Below are positions 36,876-49,472 of a stretch of DNA of 64,000 nucleotides, in pieces. How positions within the stretch are numbered: the first letter of the stretch is position 1; the number at the start of each line of letters is the position of its first letter. The notes beneath the pieces were generated by a model that saw only the letters and a program-made list of their open reading frames with translations, ran no database searches and was not told the DNA's origin. The stretch comes from Meghimatium bilineatum. Lineage: Eukaryota; Mollusca; Gastropoda; Stylommatophora; Philomycidae. The position numbers were made by a program, and so were the translations under genes. The stretch lies in the NCBI GenBank assembly GCA_034231615.1, contig CM067306.1, positions 45,762,094 through 45,826,093 on the forward strand, given 5' to 3'.

Positions 36876-38370
36876 GTGTATTGCAGTTTAGTACGTCAGA
36901 ACTCGTTGTATTCTGGCATATTACTCACAAATTCATTGTACTGAAGCTTACTACACTAGAGTTGAGTATATTCTGGCCCATTACACATGATTTCGTTGTA
37001 TTGCAGCTTCATACGTCAGAACACTTGCGTATTACACACGAATTGGGTGTACTGCAGTTTAGTACGCCAAAACTTGTTGTATTCTGGAATATTACTCACA
37101 AATTCATTGTACTGAAGCTTACTACACTAGAATTGAATGTATTCTGGTCAATTACACATGATTTCGTTGTATTGCAGCTTAATACTTCAGAACACGTGTA
37201 TTAAACACGAATTGGAAGTAGTGCAGTTTAGTACGCCAAAACTCATTGTATTCTGGCATATTAATCACAAATTCATTGCACTGAAGCTTACTACACTAGA
37301 ATTGAGTGTATAGAGTCCTATTGCACATGATTTCTTTGTATTGCAGCTTAATACGTCAGAACACTGGCGTATCACATAGGAATTTGGTGTATTCCAGTTT
37401 AGTACGGCAAACCTCGTTGTATTCTGGCATATTACTCACAAATTCATTGTACTGAAGCTTACTACACTAGAATTGAGTATATTCTGGCCCATTACACATG
37501 ATTTCGTTGTATTGCAGCTTAATACTTCAGAACACTGGCGTATTAAACACGAAGTAGGAGTATTGCAGTTTAGTACTCCAAACTCGTTGTATTCTAGGAT
37601 ATTACTAACAAATTGGGTGCACTGAAACTTACTACACCACAATTCAGTGTTAGCTGATCACAAATATGGTATCTTGTAGTTTACTTCGTCAGAACTGGCG
37701 TTACACACGAATTGGGTGTATTGCAGTTTAGTACGTATGAACTCGTTGTATTCTGGCATATTACTCACAAATTCATTGTACTGAAGCTTACTACACTAGA
37801 ATTGAATGTATACTGGCCTATTGCACATGATTTCGTTGTATTGCAGCTTAATACTTCAGAACACTGGCGTATTAAACACGAAGTAGGAGTATTGCAGTTT
37901 GGTACGCCAAAACTCGTTGTATTCTGGCATATTACTCACTAATTTGGTGTACTGAAGCTTACTACACCATAACTCAGTGTTTGCTTGTCACAAATATGGT
38001 ATGTTGTAGCTTACGTCGTTAGATCTGACGTTACACACGAATTGAGTGTATTGCAGTTTAGTATGTCAGAACTCGTTGTATTCTGGCATATTACTCACAA
38101 ATTCATTGTACTGAAGCTTACTAGACTAGAATTGCGTGTATACTGGCCCATTACACATGATTTCGTTGTATTGCAGCTTAATACTTCAGAACACTGGCGT
38201 ATTAAACACGAATTGGGAGTATTGCAGTTTACTAAACCAACTCGTTGTATTGTGGCATATTACTCACTAATGTGGTGTACTAAAGATTACTACACCACAA
38301 CACAGTTTGCTTGTCACAAATATGTATGTTGTAGCTTACTTCGTTAGAACTGGCGTTACACACGAATTGA
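36876..38370 (+). repeat. 9-mer HOR LLLLSLSLS, right type, 1,495 bp (reference)
   Basis: L 36876-37046, L 37047-37215, L 37216-37386, L 37387-37557, Sa 37558-37715, L 37716-37886, Sb 37887-38045, L 38046-38216, Sc 38217-38370. Lengths 171+169+171+171+158+171+159+171+154 sum to 1,495. The first five equal the 5-mer class (840 bp) and the last four the 655-bp 4-mer. Order of Sa-L and Sb-L is reversed relative to the left type. Confidence 0.94.
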
Positions 38371-39856
38371 GTGTATTGCAGTTTAGTACGTCAGAACTCG
38401 TTGTATTCTGGCATATTACTCACAAATTCATTGTACTGAAGCTTACTACACTAGAGTTGAGTATATTCTGGATCATTACACATGATTTCGTTGTATTGCA
38501 GCTTCATACGTCAGAACACTTGCGTATTACACACGAATTGGGTGTACTGCAGTTTAGTACGCCAAAACTTGTTGTATTCTGGAATATTACTCACAAATTC
38601 ATTGTACTGAAGCTTACTACACTAGAATTGAATGTATTCTGGTCAATTACACATGATTTCGTTGTATTGCAGCTTAATACTTCAGAACACGTGTATTAAA
38701 CACGAATTGGAAGTAGTGCAGTTTAGTACGCCAAAACTCATTGTATTCTGGCATATTAATCACAAATTCATTGCACTGAAGCTTACTACACTAGAATTGA
38801 GTGTATAGAGTCCTATTGCACATGATTTCTTTGTATTGCAGCTTAATACGTCAGAACACTGGCGTATCACATAGGAATTTGGTGTATTCCAGTTTAGTAC
38901 GGCAAACCTCGTTGTATTCTGGCATATTACTCACAAATTCATTGTACTGAAGCTTACTACACTAGAATTGAGTATATTCTGGCCCATTACACATGATTTC
39001 GTTGTATTGCAGCTTAATACTTCAGAACACTGGCGTATTAAACACGAAGTAGGAGTATTGCAGTTTAGTACTCCAAACTCGTTGTATTCTAGGATATTAC
39101 TAACAAATTGGGTGCACTGAAACTTACTACACCACAATTCAGTGTTAGCTGATCACAAATATGGTATCTTGTAGTTTACTTCGTCAGAACTGGCGTTACA
39201 CACGAACTGGGTGTATTGCAGTTTAGTACGTATGAACTCGTTGTATTCTGGCATATTACTCACAAATTCATTGTACTGAAGCTTACTACACTAGAATTGA
39301 ATGTATACTGGCCTATTGCACATGATTTCGTTGTATTGCAGCTTAATACTTCAGAACACTGGCGTATTAAACACGAAGTAGGAGTATTGTAGTTTGGTAC
39401 GCCAAAACTCGTTGTATTCTAGGATATTACTAACAAATTGGGTGAACTGAAACTTACTACACCACAATTCAGTGTTAGCTGATCACAAATATGGTATATT
39501 GTAGTTTACTTCGTCAGAACTGGCGTTACACACGAATTGGGTGTATTGCAGTTTAGTACGTATGAACTCGTTGTATTCTGGCATATTACTCACAAATTCA
39601 TTGTACTGAAGCTTACTAGACTAGAATTGAGTGTATACTGGCCCATTACACATGATTTCGTTGTATTGCAGCTTAATACTTCAGAACACTGGCGTATTAA
39701 ACACGAATTGGGAGTATTGCAGTTTACTACACCAACTCGTTGTATTGTGGCACTAATGTGGTGTACTGAAGATTACTACACCACAACACAGTTTGCTTGT
39801 CACAAATATGTATGTTGTAGCTTACTTCGTTAGAACTGGCGTTACACACGAATTGA
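38371..39856 (+). repeat. 9-mer HOR LLLLSLSLS, Sa-Sa variant, 1,486 bp
   Basis: Lengths 171+169+171+171+158+171+159+171+145. The Sb-L pair is replaced by a second Sa-L pair, and Sc has the 9-bp deletion. Confidence 0.91.
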
Positions 39857-40511
39857 GTGTATTGCAGTTTAGTACGTCAGAACTCGTTGTATTCTGGCAT
39901 ATTACTCACAAATTCATTGTACTGAAGCTTACTACACTAGAATTGAGTATATTCTGGCCCATTACACATGATTTCGTTGTATTGCAGCTTAATACGTCAG
40001 AACACTGGCGTATTACACACGAATTGGGTGTATTGCAGTTTAGTACACCAAAACTCGCTGTATTCTGGCATATTACTCACTAATTTGGTGTACTGAAGCT
40101 TACTACACCATAACTCAGTGTTTGCTTGTCACAAATATGGTATGTTGTAGCTTACGTCGTTAGAACTGGCGTTACACACGAATTGAGTGTATTGCAGTTT
40201 AGTATGTCAGAACTCGTTGTATTCTGGCATATTACTCACAAATTCATTGTACTGAAGCTTACTAGACTAGAATTGAGTGTATACTGGCCCATTACACATG
40301 ATTTCGTTGTATTGCAGCTTAATACTTCAGAACACTGGCGTATTAAACACGAATTGGGAGTATTGCAGTTTACTAAACCAACTCGTTGTATTGTGGCATA
40401 TTACTCACTAATGTGGTGTACTAAAGATTACTACACCACAACACAGTTTGCTTGTCACAAATATGTATGTTGTAGCTTACTTCGTTAGAACTGGCGTTAC
40501 ACACGAATTGA
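39857..40511 (+). repeat. 4-mer HOR LSLS, 655 bp
   Basis: L, Sb, L, Sc. Carries AACTCGCTG in Sb, shared with about 44,690 and 58,492. Confidence 0.92.
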
Positions 40512-42006
40512 GTGTATTGCAGTTTAGTACGTCAGAACTCGTTGTATTCTGGCATATTACTCACAAATTCATTGTACTGAAGCTTACTACACTAGAGTTG
40601 AGTATATTCTGGCCCATTACACATGATTTCGTTGTATTGCAGCTTCATACGTCAGAACACTTGCGTATTACACACGAATTGGGTGTACTGCAGTTTAGTA
40701 CGCCAAAACTTGTTGTATTCTGGAATATTACTCACAAATTCATTGTACTGAAGCTTACTACACTAGAATTGAATGTATTCTGGTCAATTACACATGATTT
40801 CGTTGTATTGCAGCTTAATACTTCAGAACACGTGTATTAAACACGAATTGGGAGTAGTGCAGTTTAGTACGCCAAAACTCGTTGTATTCTGGCATATTAA
40901 TCACAAATTCATTGCACTGAAGCTTACTACACTAGAATTGAGTGTATAGAGTCCTATTGCACATGATTTCTTTGTATTGCAGCTTAATACGTCAGAACAC
41001 TGGCGTATCACATAGGAATTTGGTGTATTCCAGTTTAGTACGGCAAACCTCGTTGTATTCTGGCATATTACTCACAAATTCATTGTACTGAAGCTTACTA
41101 CACTAGAATTGAGTATATTCTGGCCCATTACACATGATTTCGTTGTATTGCAGCTTAATACTTCAGAACACTGGCGTATTAAACACGAAGTAGGAGTATT
41201 GCAGTTTAGTACTCCAAACTCGTTGTATTCTAGGATATTACTAACAAATTGGGTGCACTGAAACTTACTACACCACAATTCAGTGTTAGCTGATCACAAA
41301 TATGGTATCTTGTAGTTTACTTCGTCAGAACTGGCGTTACACACGAATTGGGTGTATTGCAGTTTAGTACGTATGAACTCGTTGTATTCTGGCATATTAC
41401 TCACAAATTCATTGTACTGAAGCTTACTACACTAGAATTGAATGTATACTGGCCTATTGCACATGATTTCGTTGTATTGCAGCTTAATACTTCAGAACAC
41501 TGGCGTATTAAACACGAAGTAGGAGTATTGCAGTTTGGTACGCCAAAACTCGTTGTATTCTAGGATATTACTAACAAATTGGGTGAACTGAAACTTACTA
41601 CACCACAATTCAGTGTTAGCTGATCACAAATATGGTATATTGTAGTTTACTTCGTCAGAACTGGCGTTACACACGAATTGGGTGTACTGCAGTTTAGTAC
41701 GTATGAACTCGTTGTATTCTGGCATATTACTCACAAATTCATTGTACTGAAGCTTACTAGACTAGAATTGAGTGTATACTGGCCCATTACACATGATTTC
41801 GTTGTATTGCAGCTTAATACTTCAGAACACTGGCGTATTAAACACGAATTGGGAGTATTGCAGTTTACTACACCAACTCGTTGTATTGTGGCATATTACT
41901 CACTAATGTGGTGTACTGAAGATTACTACACCACAACACAGTTTGCTTGTCACAAATATGTATGTTGTAGCTTACTTCGTTAGAACTGGCGTTACACACG
42001 AATTGA
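40512..42006 (+). repeat. 9-mer HOR, Sa-Sa variant, 1,495 bp
   Basis: Lengths 171+169+171+171+158+171+159+171+154 with Sa in both internal S positions. Confidence 0.91.
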
Positions 42007-43514
42007 GTGTATTGCAGTTTAGTACGTCAGAACTCGTTGTATTCTGGCATATTACTCACAAATTCATTGTACTGAAGCTTACTACACTAGAGTTGAGTAT
42101 ATTCTGGCCCATTACACATGATTTCGTTGTATTGCAGCTTCATACGTCAGAACACTTGCGTATTACACACGAATTGGGTGTACTGCAGTTTAGTACGCCA
42201 AAACTTGTTGTATTCTGGAATATTACTCACAAATTCATTGTACTGAAGCTTACTACACTAGAATTGAATGTATTCTGGTCAATTACACATGATTTCGTTG
42301 TATTGCAGCTTAATACTTCAGAACACGTGTATTAAACACGAATTGGGAGTAGTGCAGTTTAGTACGCCAAAACTCGTTGTATTCTGGCATATTAATCACA
42401 AATTCATTGCACTGAAGCTTACTACACTAGAATTGAGTGTATAGAGTCCTATTGCACATGATTTCTTTGTATTGCAGCTTAATACGTCAGAACACTGGCG
42501 TATCACATAGGAATTTGGTGTATTCCAGTTTAGTACGGCAAACCTCGTTGTATTCTGGCATATTACTCACAAATTCATTGTACTGAAGCTTACTACACTA
42601 GAATTGAGTATATTCTGGCCCATTACACATGATTTCGTTGTATTGCAGCTTAATACTTCAGAACACTGGCGTATTAAACACGAAGTAGGAGTATTGCAGT
42701 TTAGTACTCCAAACTCGTTGTATTCTAGGATATTACTAACAAATTGGGTGCACTGAAACTTACTACACCACAATTCAGTGTTAGCTGATCACAAATATGG
42801 TATCTTGTAGTTTACTTCGTCAGAACTGGCGTTACACACGAATTGGGTGTATTGCAGTTTAGTACGTATGAACTCGTTGTATTCTGGCATATTACTCACA
42901 AATTCATTGTACTGAAGCTTACTACACGAGAATTGAGTATATTCTGGCCCATTACACATGATTTCGTTGTATTGCAGCTTCATACGTCAGAACACTGGCG
43001 TACACACACGAATTGGGTGTTCTGCAGTTTAGTACACCAAACCTCGTTGTATTCTGGTATATTAATCACAAATTCAATGTACTGAAGCTTACTATACTAG
43101 AATTGAGTGTATACTGGCATATTGCACATGACTTCGTTGTATTGCAGCTTAATACGTCAGAACACTGGCGTATTACACAAGAATTGGCTGTATTGCAGTG
43201 TAGTACGCCAAAACTCGTTGTATTCTGGAATATTACTCACACATTCATTGTAGTGAAGCTTACTAGACTAGAATTGAGTGTATACTGGCCCATTACACAT
43301 TATTTCGTTGTATTGCAGCTTAATACTTCAGAACACTGGCGTATTAAACACGAATTGGGAGTATTGCAGTTTACTACACCAACTCGTTGTATTGTGGCAT
43401 ATTACTCACTAATGTATGGTGTACTGAAGATTACTACACCACAACACAGTTTGCTTGTCACAAATATGTATGTTGTAGCTTACTTCGTTAGAACTGGCGT
43501 TACACACGAATTGA
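42007..43514 (+). repeat. Module LLLLSLLLS, 1,508 bp, right-left chimera
   Basis: 171+169+171+171+158 (right-type 5-mer part) then 170+171+171+156, the left-type LLLS module. The switch lies in the L at about 42,847-43,016, where a right-type A is followed by left-type CACGAGAATTG. Confidence 0.91.
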
Positions 43515-44489
43515 GTGTATTCCAGTTTAGTACGGCAAACCTCGTTGTATTCTGGCATATTACTCACAAATTCATTGTACTGAAGCTTACTACACTAGAA
43601 TTGAGTATATTCTGGCCCATTACACATGATTTCGTTGTATTGCAGCTTAATACTTCAGAACACTGGCGTATTAAACACGAAGTAGGAGTATTGCAGTTTA
43701 GTACTCCAAACTCGTTGTATTCTAGGATATTACTAACAAATTGGGTGCACTGAAACTTACTACACCACAATTCAGTGTTAGCTGATCACAAATATGGTAT
43801 CTTGTAGTTTACTTCGTCAGAACTGGCGTTACACACGAACTGGGTGTATTGCAGTTTAGTACGTATGAACTCGTTGTATTCTGGCATATTACTCACAAAT
43901 TCATTGTACTGAAGCTTACTACACTAGAATTGAATGTATACTGGCCTATTGCACATGATTTCGTTGTATTGCAGCTTAATACTTCAGAACACTGGCGTAT
44001 TAAACACGAAGTAGGAGTATTGTAGTTTGGTACGCCAAAACTCGTTGTATTCTAGGATATTACTAACAAATTGGGTGAACTGAAACTTACTACACCACAA
44101 TTCAGTGTTAGCTGATCACAAATATGGTATATTGTAGTTTACTTCGTCAGAACTGGCGTTACACACGAATTGGGTGTATTGCAGTTTAGTACGTATGAAC
44201 TCGTTGTATTCTGGCATATTACTCACAAATTCATTGTACTGAAGCTTACTAGACTAGAATTGAGTGTATACTGGCCCATTACACATGATTTCGTTGTATT
44301 GCAGCTTAATACTTCAGAACACTGGCGTATTAAACACGAATTGGGAGTATTGCAGTTTACTACACCAACTCGTTGTATTGTGGCACTAATGTGGTGTACT
44401 GAAGATTACTACACCACAACACAGTTTGCTTGTCACAAATATGTATGTTGTAGCTTACTTCGTTAGAACTGGCGTTACACACGAATTGA
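43515..44489 (+). repeat. Module LSLSLS, 975 bp
   Basis: 171+158+171+159+171+145. It begins at the fourth L of the 9-mer because the 4,633-bp block junction falls here. Confidence 0.91.
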
Positions 44490-45144
44490 GTGTATTGCAG
44501 TTTAGTACGTCAGAACTCGTTGTATTCTGGCATATTACTCACAAATTCATTGTACTGAAGCTTACTACACTAGAATTGAGTATATTCTGGCCCATTACAC
44601 ATGATTTCGTTGTATTGCAGCTTAATACGTCAGAACACTTGCGTATTACACACGAATTGGGTGTATTGCAGTTTAGTACACCAAAACTCGCTGTATTCTG
44701 GCATATTACTCACTAATTTGGTGTACTGAAGCTTACTACACCATAACTCAGTGTTTGCTTGTCACAAATATGGTATGTTGTAGCTTACGTCGTTAGAACT
44801 GGCGTTACACACGAATTGAGTGTATTGCAGTTTAGTATGTCAGAACTCGTTGTATTCTGGCATATTACTCACAAATTCATTGTACTGAAGCTTACTAGAC
44901 TAGAATTGAGTGTATACTGGCCCATTACACATGATTTCGTTGTATTGCAGCTTAATACTTCAGAACACTGGCGTATTAAACACGAATTGGGAGTATTGCA
45001 GTTTACTAAACCAACTCGTTGTATTGTGGCATATTACTCACTAATGTGGTGTACTAAAGATTACTACACCACAACACAGTTTGCTTGTCACAAATATGTA
45101 TGTTGTAGCTTACTTCGTTAGAACTGGCGTTACACACGAATTGA
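44490..45144 (+). repeat. 4-mer HOR LSLS, 655 bp
   Basis: Counterpart of 39,857-40,511. Confidence 0.92.
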
Positions 45145-46639
45145 GTGTATTGCAGTTTAGTACGTCAGAACTCGTTGTATTCTGGCATATTACTCACAAA
45201 TTCATTGTACTGAAGCTTACTACACTAGAGTTGAGTATATTCTGGCCCATTACACATGATTTCGTTGTATTGCAGCTTCATACGTCAGAACACTTGCGTA
45301 TTACACACGAATTGGGTGTACTGCAGTTTAGTACGCCAAAACTTGTTGTATTCTGGAATATTACTCACAAATTCATTGTACTGAAGCTTACTACACTAGA
45401 ATTGAATGTATTCTGGTCAATTACACATGATTTCGTTGTATTGCAGCTTAATACTTCAGAACACGTGTATTAAACACGAATTGGGAGTAGTGCAGTTTAG
45501 TACGCCAAAACTCGTTGTATTCTGGCATATTAATCACAAATTCATTGCACTGAAGCTTACTACACTAGAATTGAGTGTATAGAGTCCTATTGCACATGAT
45601 TTCTTTGTATTGCAGCTTAATACGTCAGAACACTGGCGTATCACATAGGAATTTGGTGTATTCCAGTTTAGTACGGCAAACCTCGTTGTATTCTGGCATA
45701 TTACTCACAAATTCATTGTACTGAAGCTTACTACACTAGAATTGAGTATATTCTGGCCCATTACACATGATTTCGTTGTATTGCAGCTTAATACTTCAGA
45801 ACACTGGCGTATTAAACACGAAGTAGGAGTATTGCAGTTTAGTACTCCAAACTCGTTGTATTCTAGGATATTACTAACAAATTGGGTGCACTGAAACTTA
45901 CTACACCACAATTCAGTGTTAGCTGATCACAAATATGGTATCTTGTAGTTTACTTCGTCAGAACTGGCGTTACACACGAATTGGGTGTATTGCAGTTTAG
46001 TACGTATGAACTCGTTGTATTCTGGCATATTACTCACAAATTCATTGTACTGAAGCTTACTACACTAGAATTGAATGTATACTGGCCTATTGCACATGAT
46101 TTCGTTGTATTGCAGCTTAATACTTCAGAACACTGGCGTATTAAACACGAAGTAGGAGTATTGCAGTTTGGTACGCCAAAACTCGTTGTATTCTAGGATA
46201 TTACTAACAAATTGGGTGAACTGAAACTTACTACACCACAATTCAGTGTTAGCTGATCACAAATATGGTATATTGTAGTTTACTTCGTCAGAACTGGCGT
46301 TACACACGAATTGGGTGTACTGCAGTTTAGTACGTATGAACTCGTTGTATTCTGGCATATTACTCACAAATTCATTGTACTGAAGCTTACTAGACTAGAA
46401 TTGAGTGTATACTGGCCCATTACACATGATTTCGTTGTATTGCAGCTTAATACTTCAGAACACTGGCGTATTAAACACGAATTGGGAGTATTGCAGTTTA
46501 CTACACCAACTCGTTGTATTGTGGCATATTACTCACTAATGTGGTGTACTGAAGATTACTACACCACAACACAGTTTGCTTGTCACAAATATGTATGTTG
46601 TAGCTTACTTCGTTAGAACTGGCGTTACACACGAATTGA
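45145..46639 (+). repeat. 9-mer HOR, Sa-Sa variant, 1,495 bp
   Basis: Counterpart of 40,512-42,006. Confidence 0.92.
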
Positions 46640-48147
46640 GTGTATTGCAGTTTAGTACGTCAGAACTCGTTGTATTCTGGCATATTACTCACAAATTCAT
46701 TGTACTGAAGCTTACTACACTAGAGTTGAGTATATTCTGGCCCATTACACATGATTTCGTTGTATTGCAGCTTCATACGTCAGAACACTTGCGTATTACA
46801 CACGAATTGGGTGTACTGCAGTTTATTACGCCAAAACTTGTTGTATTCTGGAATATTACTCACAAATTCATTGTACTGAAGCTTACTACACTAGAATTGA
46901 ATGTATTCTGGTCAATTACACATGATTTCGTTGTATTGCAGCTTAATACTTCAGAACACGTGTATTAAACACGAATTGGGAGTAGTGCAGTTTAGTACGC
47001 CAAAACTCGTTGTATTCTGGCATATTAATCACAAATTCATTGCACTGAAGCTTACTACACTAGAATTGAGTGTATAGAGTCCTATTGCACATGATTTCTT
47101 TGTATTGCAGCTTAATACGTCAGAACACTGGCGTATCACATAGGAATTTGGTGTATTCCAGTTTAGTACGGCAAACCTCGTTGTATTCTGGCATATTACT
47201 CACAAATTCATTGTACTGAAGCTTACTACACTAGAATTGAGTATATTCTGGCCCATTACACATGATTTCGTTGTATTGCAGCTTAATACTTCAGAACACT
47301 GGCGTATTAAACACGAAGTAGGAGTATTGCAGTTTAGTACTCCAAACTCGTTGTATTCTAGGATATTACTAACAAATTGGGTGCACTGAAACTTACTACA
47401 CCACAATTCAGTGTTAGCTGATCACAAATATGGTATCTTGTAGTTTACTTCGTCAGAACTGGCGTTACACACGAATTGGGTGTATTGCAGTTTAGTACGT
47501 ATGAACTCGTTGTATTCTGGCATATTACTCACAAATTCATTGTACTGAAGCTTACTACACGAGAATTGAGTATATTCTGGCCCATTACACATGATTTCGT
47601 TGTATTGCAGCTTCATACGTCAGAACACTGGCGTACACACACGAATTGGGTGTTCTGCAGTTTAGTACACCAAACCTCGTTGTATTCTGGTATATTAATC
47701 ACAAATTCAATGTACTGAAGCTTACTATACTAGAATTGAGTGTATACTGGCATATTGCACATGACTTCGTTGTATTGCAGCTTAATACGTCAGAACACTG
47801 GCGTATTACACAAGAATTGGCTGTATTGCAGTGTAGTACGCCAAAACTCGTTGTATTCTGGAATATTACTCACACATTCATTGTAGTGAAGCTTACTAGA
47901 CTAGAATTGAGTGTATACTGGCCCATTACACATTATTTCGTTGTATTGCAGCTTAATACTTCAGAACACTGGCGTATTAAACACGAATTGAGAGTATTGC
48001 AGTTTACTACACCAACTCGTTGTATTGTGGCATATTACTCACTAATGTATGGTGTACTGAAGATTACTACACCACAACACAGTTTGCTTGTCACAAATAT
48101 GTATGTTGTAGCTTACTTCGTTAGAACTGGCGTTACACACGAATTGA
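46640..48147 (+). repeat. Module LLLLSLLLS, 1,508 bp, right-left chimera
   Basis: Counterpart of 42,007-43,514. Confidence 0.92.
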
Positions 48148-49472
48148 GTGTATTGCAGTTTAGTACGTCAGAACTCGTTGTATTATGGCATATTACTCAC
48201 AAATTCATTGTACTGAAGCTTACTACACTAGAATTGAGTATATTCTGGCCCATTACACATGATTTCGTTGTATTGCAGCTTCATACGTCAGAACACTGGC
48301 GTATACACAAGAATTGGGTGTATTGCAGTGTAGTACGCCAAAACTCGTTGTATTCTGGAATATTACTCACACATTCATTGTAGTGAAGCTTACTACACTA
48401 GAATTGAGTGTATACTGGCCTATTGCACATGATTTCGTTGTATTGCAGCTTAATACTTCAGAACACTGTCGTATACACAAGAATTGGGTGTATTGCAGTT
48501 TAGTACGCCAAAATTTGTTGTATTCTGGAATATTACTCACAAATTCATTGCACTGAAGCTTACTACACTATAATTGAGTGTATAGAGTCCTATTGCACAT
48601 GATTTCTTTGTATTGCAGCTTAATACGTCAGATCACTGGCGTATCACACAGGAATTTGGTGTATTCCAGTTTAGTACGGCAAACCTCGTTGTATTCTGGC
48701 ATATTACTCACTAATTTGGTGTACTGAAGCTTACTACACCATAACTCAGTGTTTGCTTGTCACAAATATGGTATGTTGTAGCTTACGTCGTTAGAACTGG
48801 CGTTACACACGAATTGAGTGTATTGCAGTTTAGTATGTCAGAACTCGTTGTATTCTGGCATATTACTCACAAATTCATTGTACTGAAGCTTACTACACTA
48901 GAATTGAATGTATTCTGGTCAATTACACATGATTTCGTTGTATTGCAGCTTAATACTTCAGAGCACTGGCGTATTAAACACGAATTGGGAGTATTGCAGT
49001 TTAGTACGCCAAAACTCGTTGTATTCTAGGATATTACTAACAAATTGGGTGCACTGAAACTTACTACACCACAATTCAGTGTTAGCTGATCACAAATATG
49101 GTATCTTGTAGTTTACTTCGTCAGAACTGGCGTTACACACGAATTGGGTGTATTGCAGTTTAGTACGTATGAACTCGTTGTATTCTGGCATATTACTCAC
49201 AAATTCATTGTACTGAAGCTTACTAGACTAGAATTGAGTGTATACTGGCCCATTACACATGATTTCGATGTATTGCAGCTTAATACTTCAGAACACTGGC
49301 GTATTAAACACGAATTGGGAGTATTGCAGTTTACTACACCAACTCGTTGTATTGTGGCATATTACTCACTAATGTGGTGTACTAAAGATTACTACACCAC
49401 AACACAGTTTGCTTGTCACAAATATGTATGTTGTAGCTTACTTCGTTAGAACTGGCGTTACACACGAATTGA
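48148..49472 (+). repeat. Module LLLSLSLS, 1,325 bp
   Basis: 170+170+171+159+171+159+171+154. Equals 28,567-29,721 plus one 170-bp L: the first two L are separate here, whereas they are fused at 28,567. A private GTATTATGGCA change lies near 48,183. Confidence 0.9.

Larger units (their letters stand above)
28567..42920 (+). repeat. ~14-kb segment, copy 1 of a long-range duplication
   Basis: Module order here is repeated at 48,148-61,356. Offsets step from 19,751 to 19,580, 21,087, 19,931 and 18,436 bp. Each step is explained by one monomer (170 or 171 bp) or by whole modules (1,507, 1,157 and 1,495 bp). Similarity extends upstream to about 27,930, which pairs with about 47,511. Confidence 0.85.
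38882..43514 (+). repeat. 4,633-bp tandem block, copy 1
   Basis: All landmarks recur 4,633 bp downstream (38931/43564, 39537/44170, 40448/45081, 41348/45981, 43013/47646). The block starts inside a 9-mer at its fourth L (GTGTATTCCAG) and ends after the LLS part of a 1,508-bp module. It includes a left-type LLLS stretch near 42.9-43.5 kb that matches 27.93-28.57 kb. Confidence 0.92.
43515..48147 (+). repeat. 4,633-bp tandem block, copy 2
   Basis: Near-identical to copy 1; I noticed only a few substitutions (CACTTGCG near 44,638 versus CACTGGCG; TTTATTACGCC near 46,822 versus TTTAGTACGCC; GAATTGAGAG near 47,987 versus GAATTGGGAG). The junction falls at a monomer boundary, where an Sc is followed by a fourth-position L (GTGTATTCCAG) instead of the usual first-position L. 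Confidence 0.92.

Noticed and set aside
36876-38370. Coding repeat protein (beta-solenoid, TALE-like or antifreeze-like decapeptide repeat)
   Set aside because: Periodic 10-residue translation follows from 30-bp sub-repeats. No initiation context, signal peptide, domain or unique end is present, and stops recur once per 9-mer in the third L.
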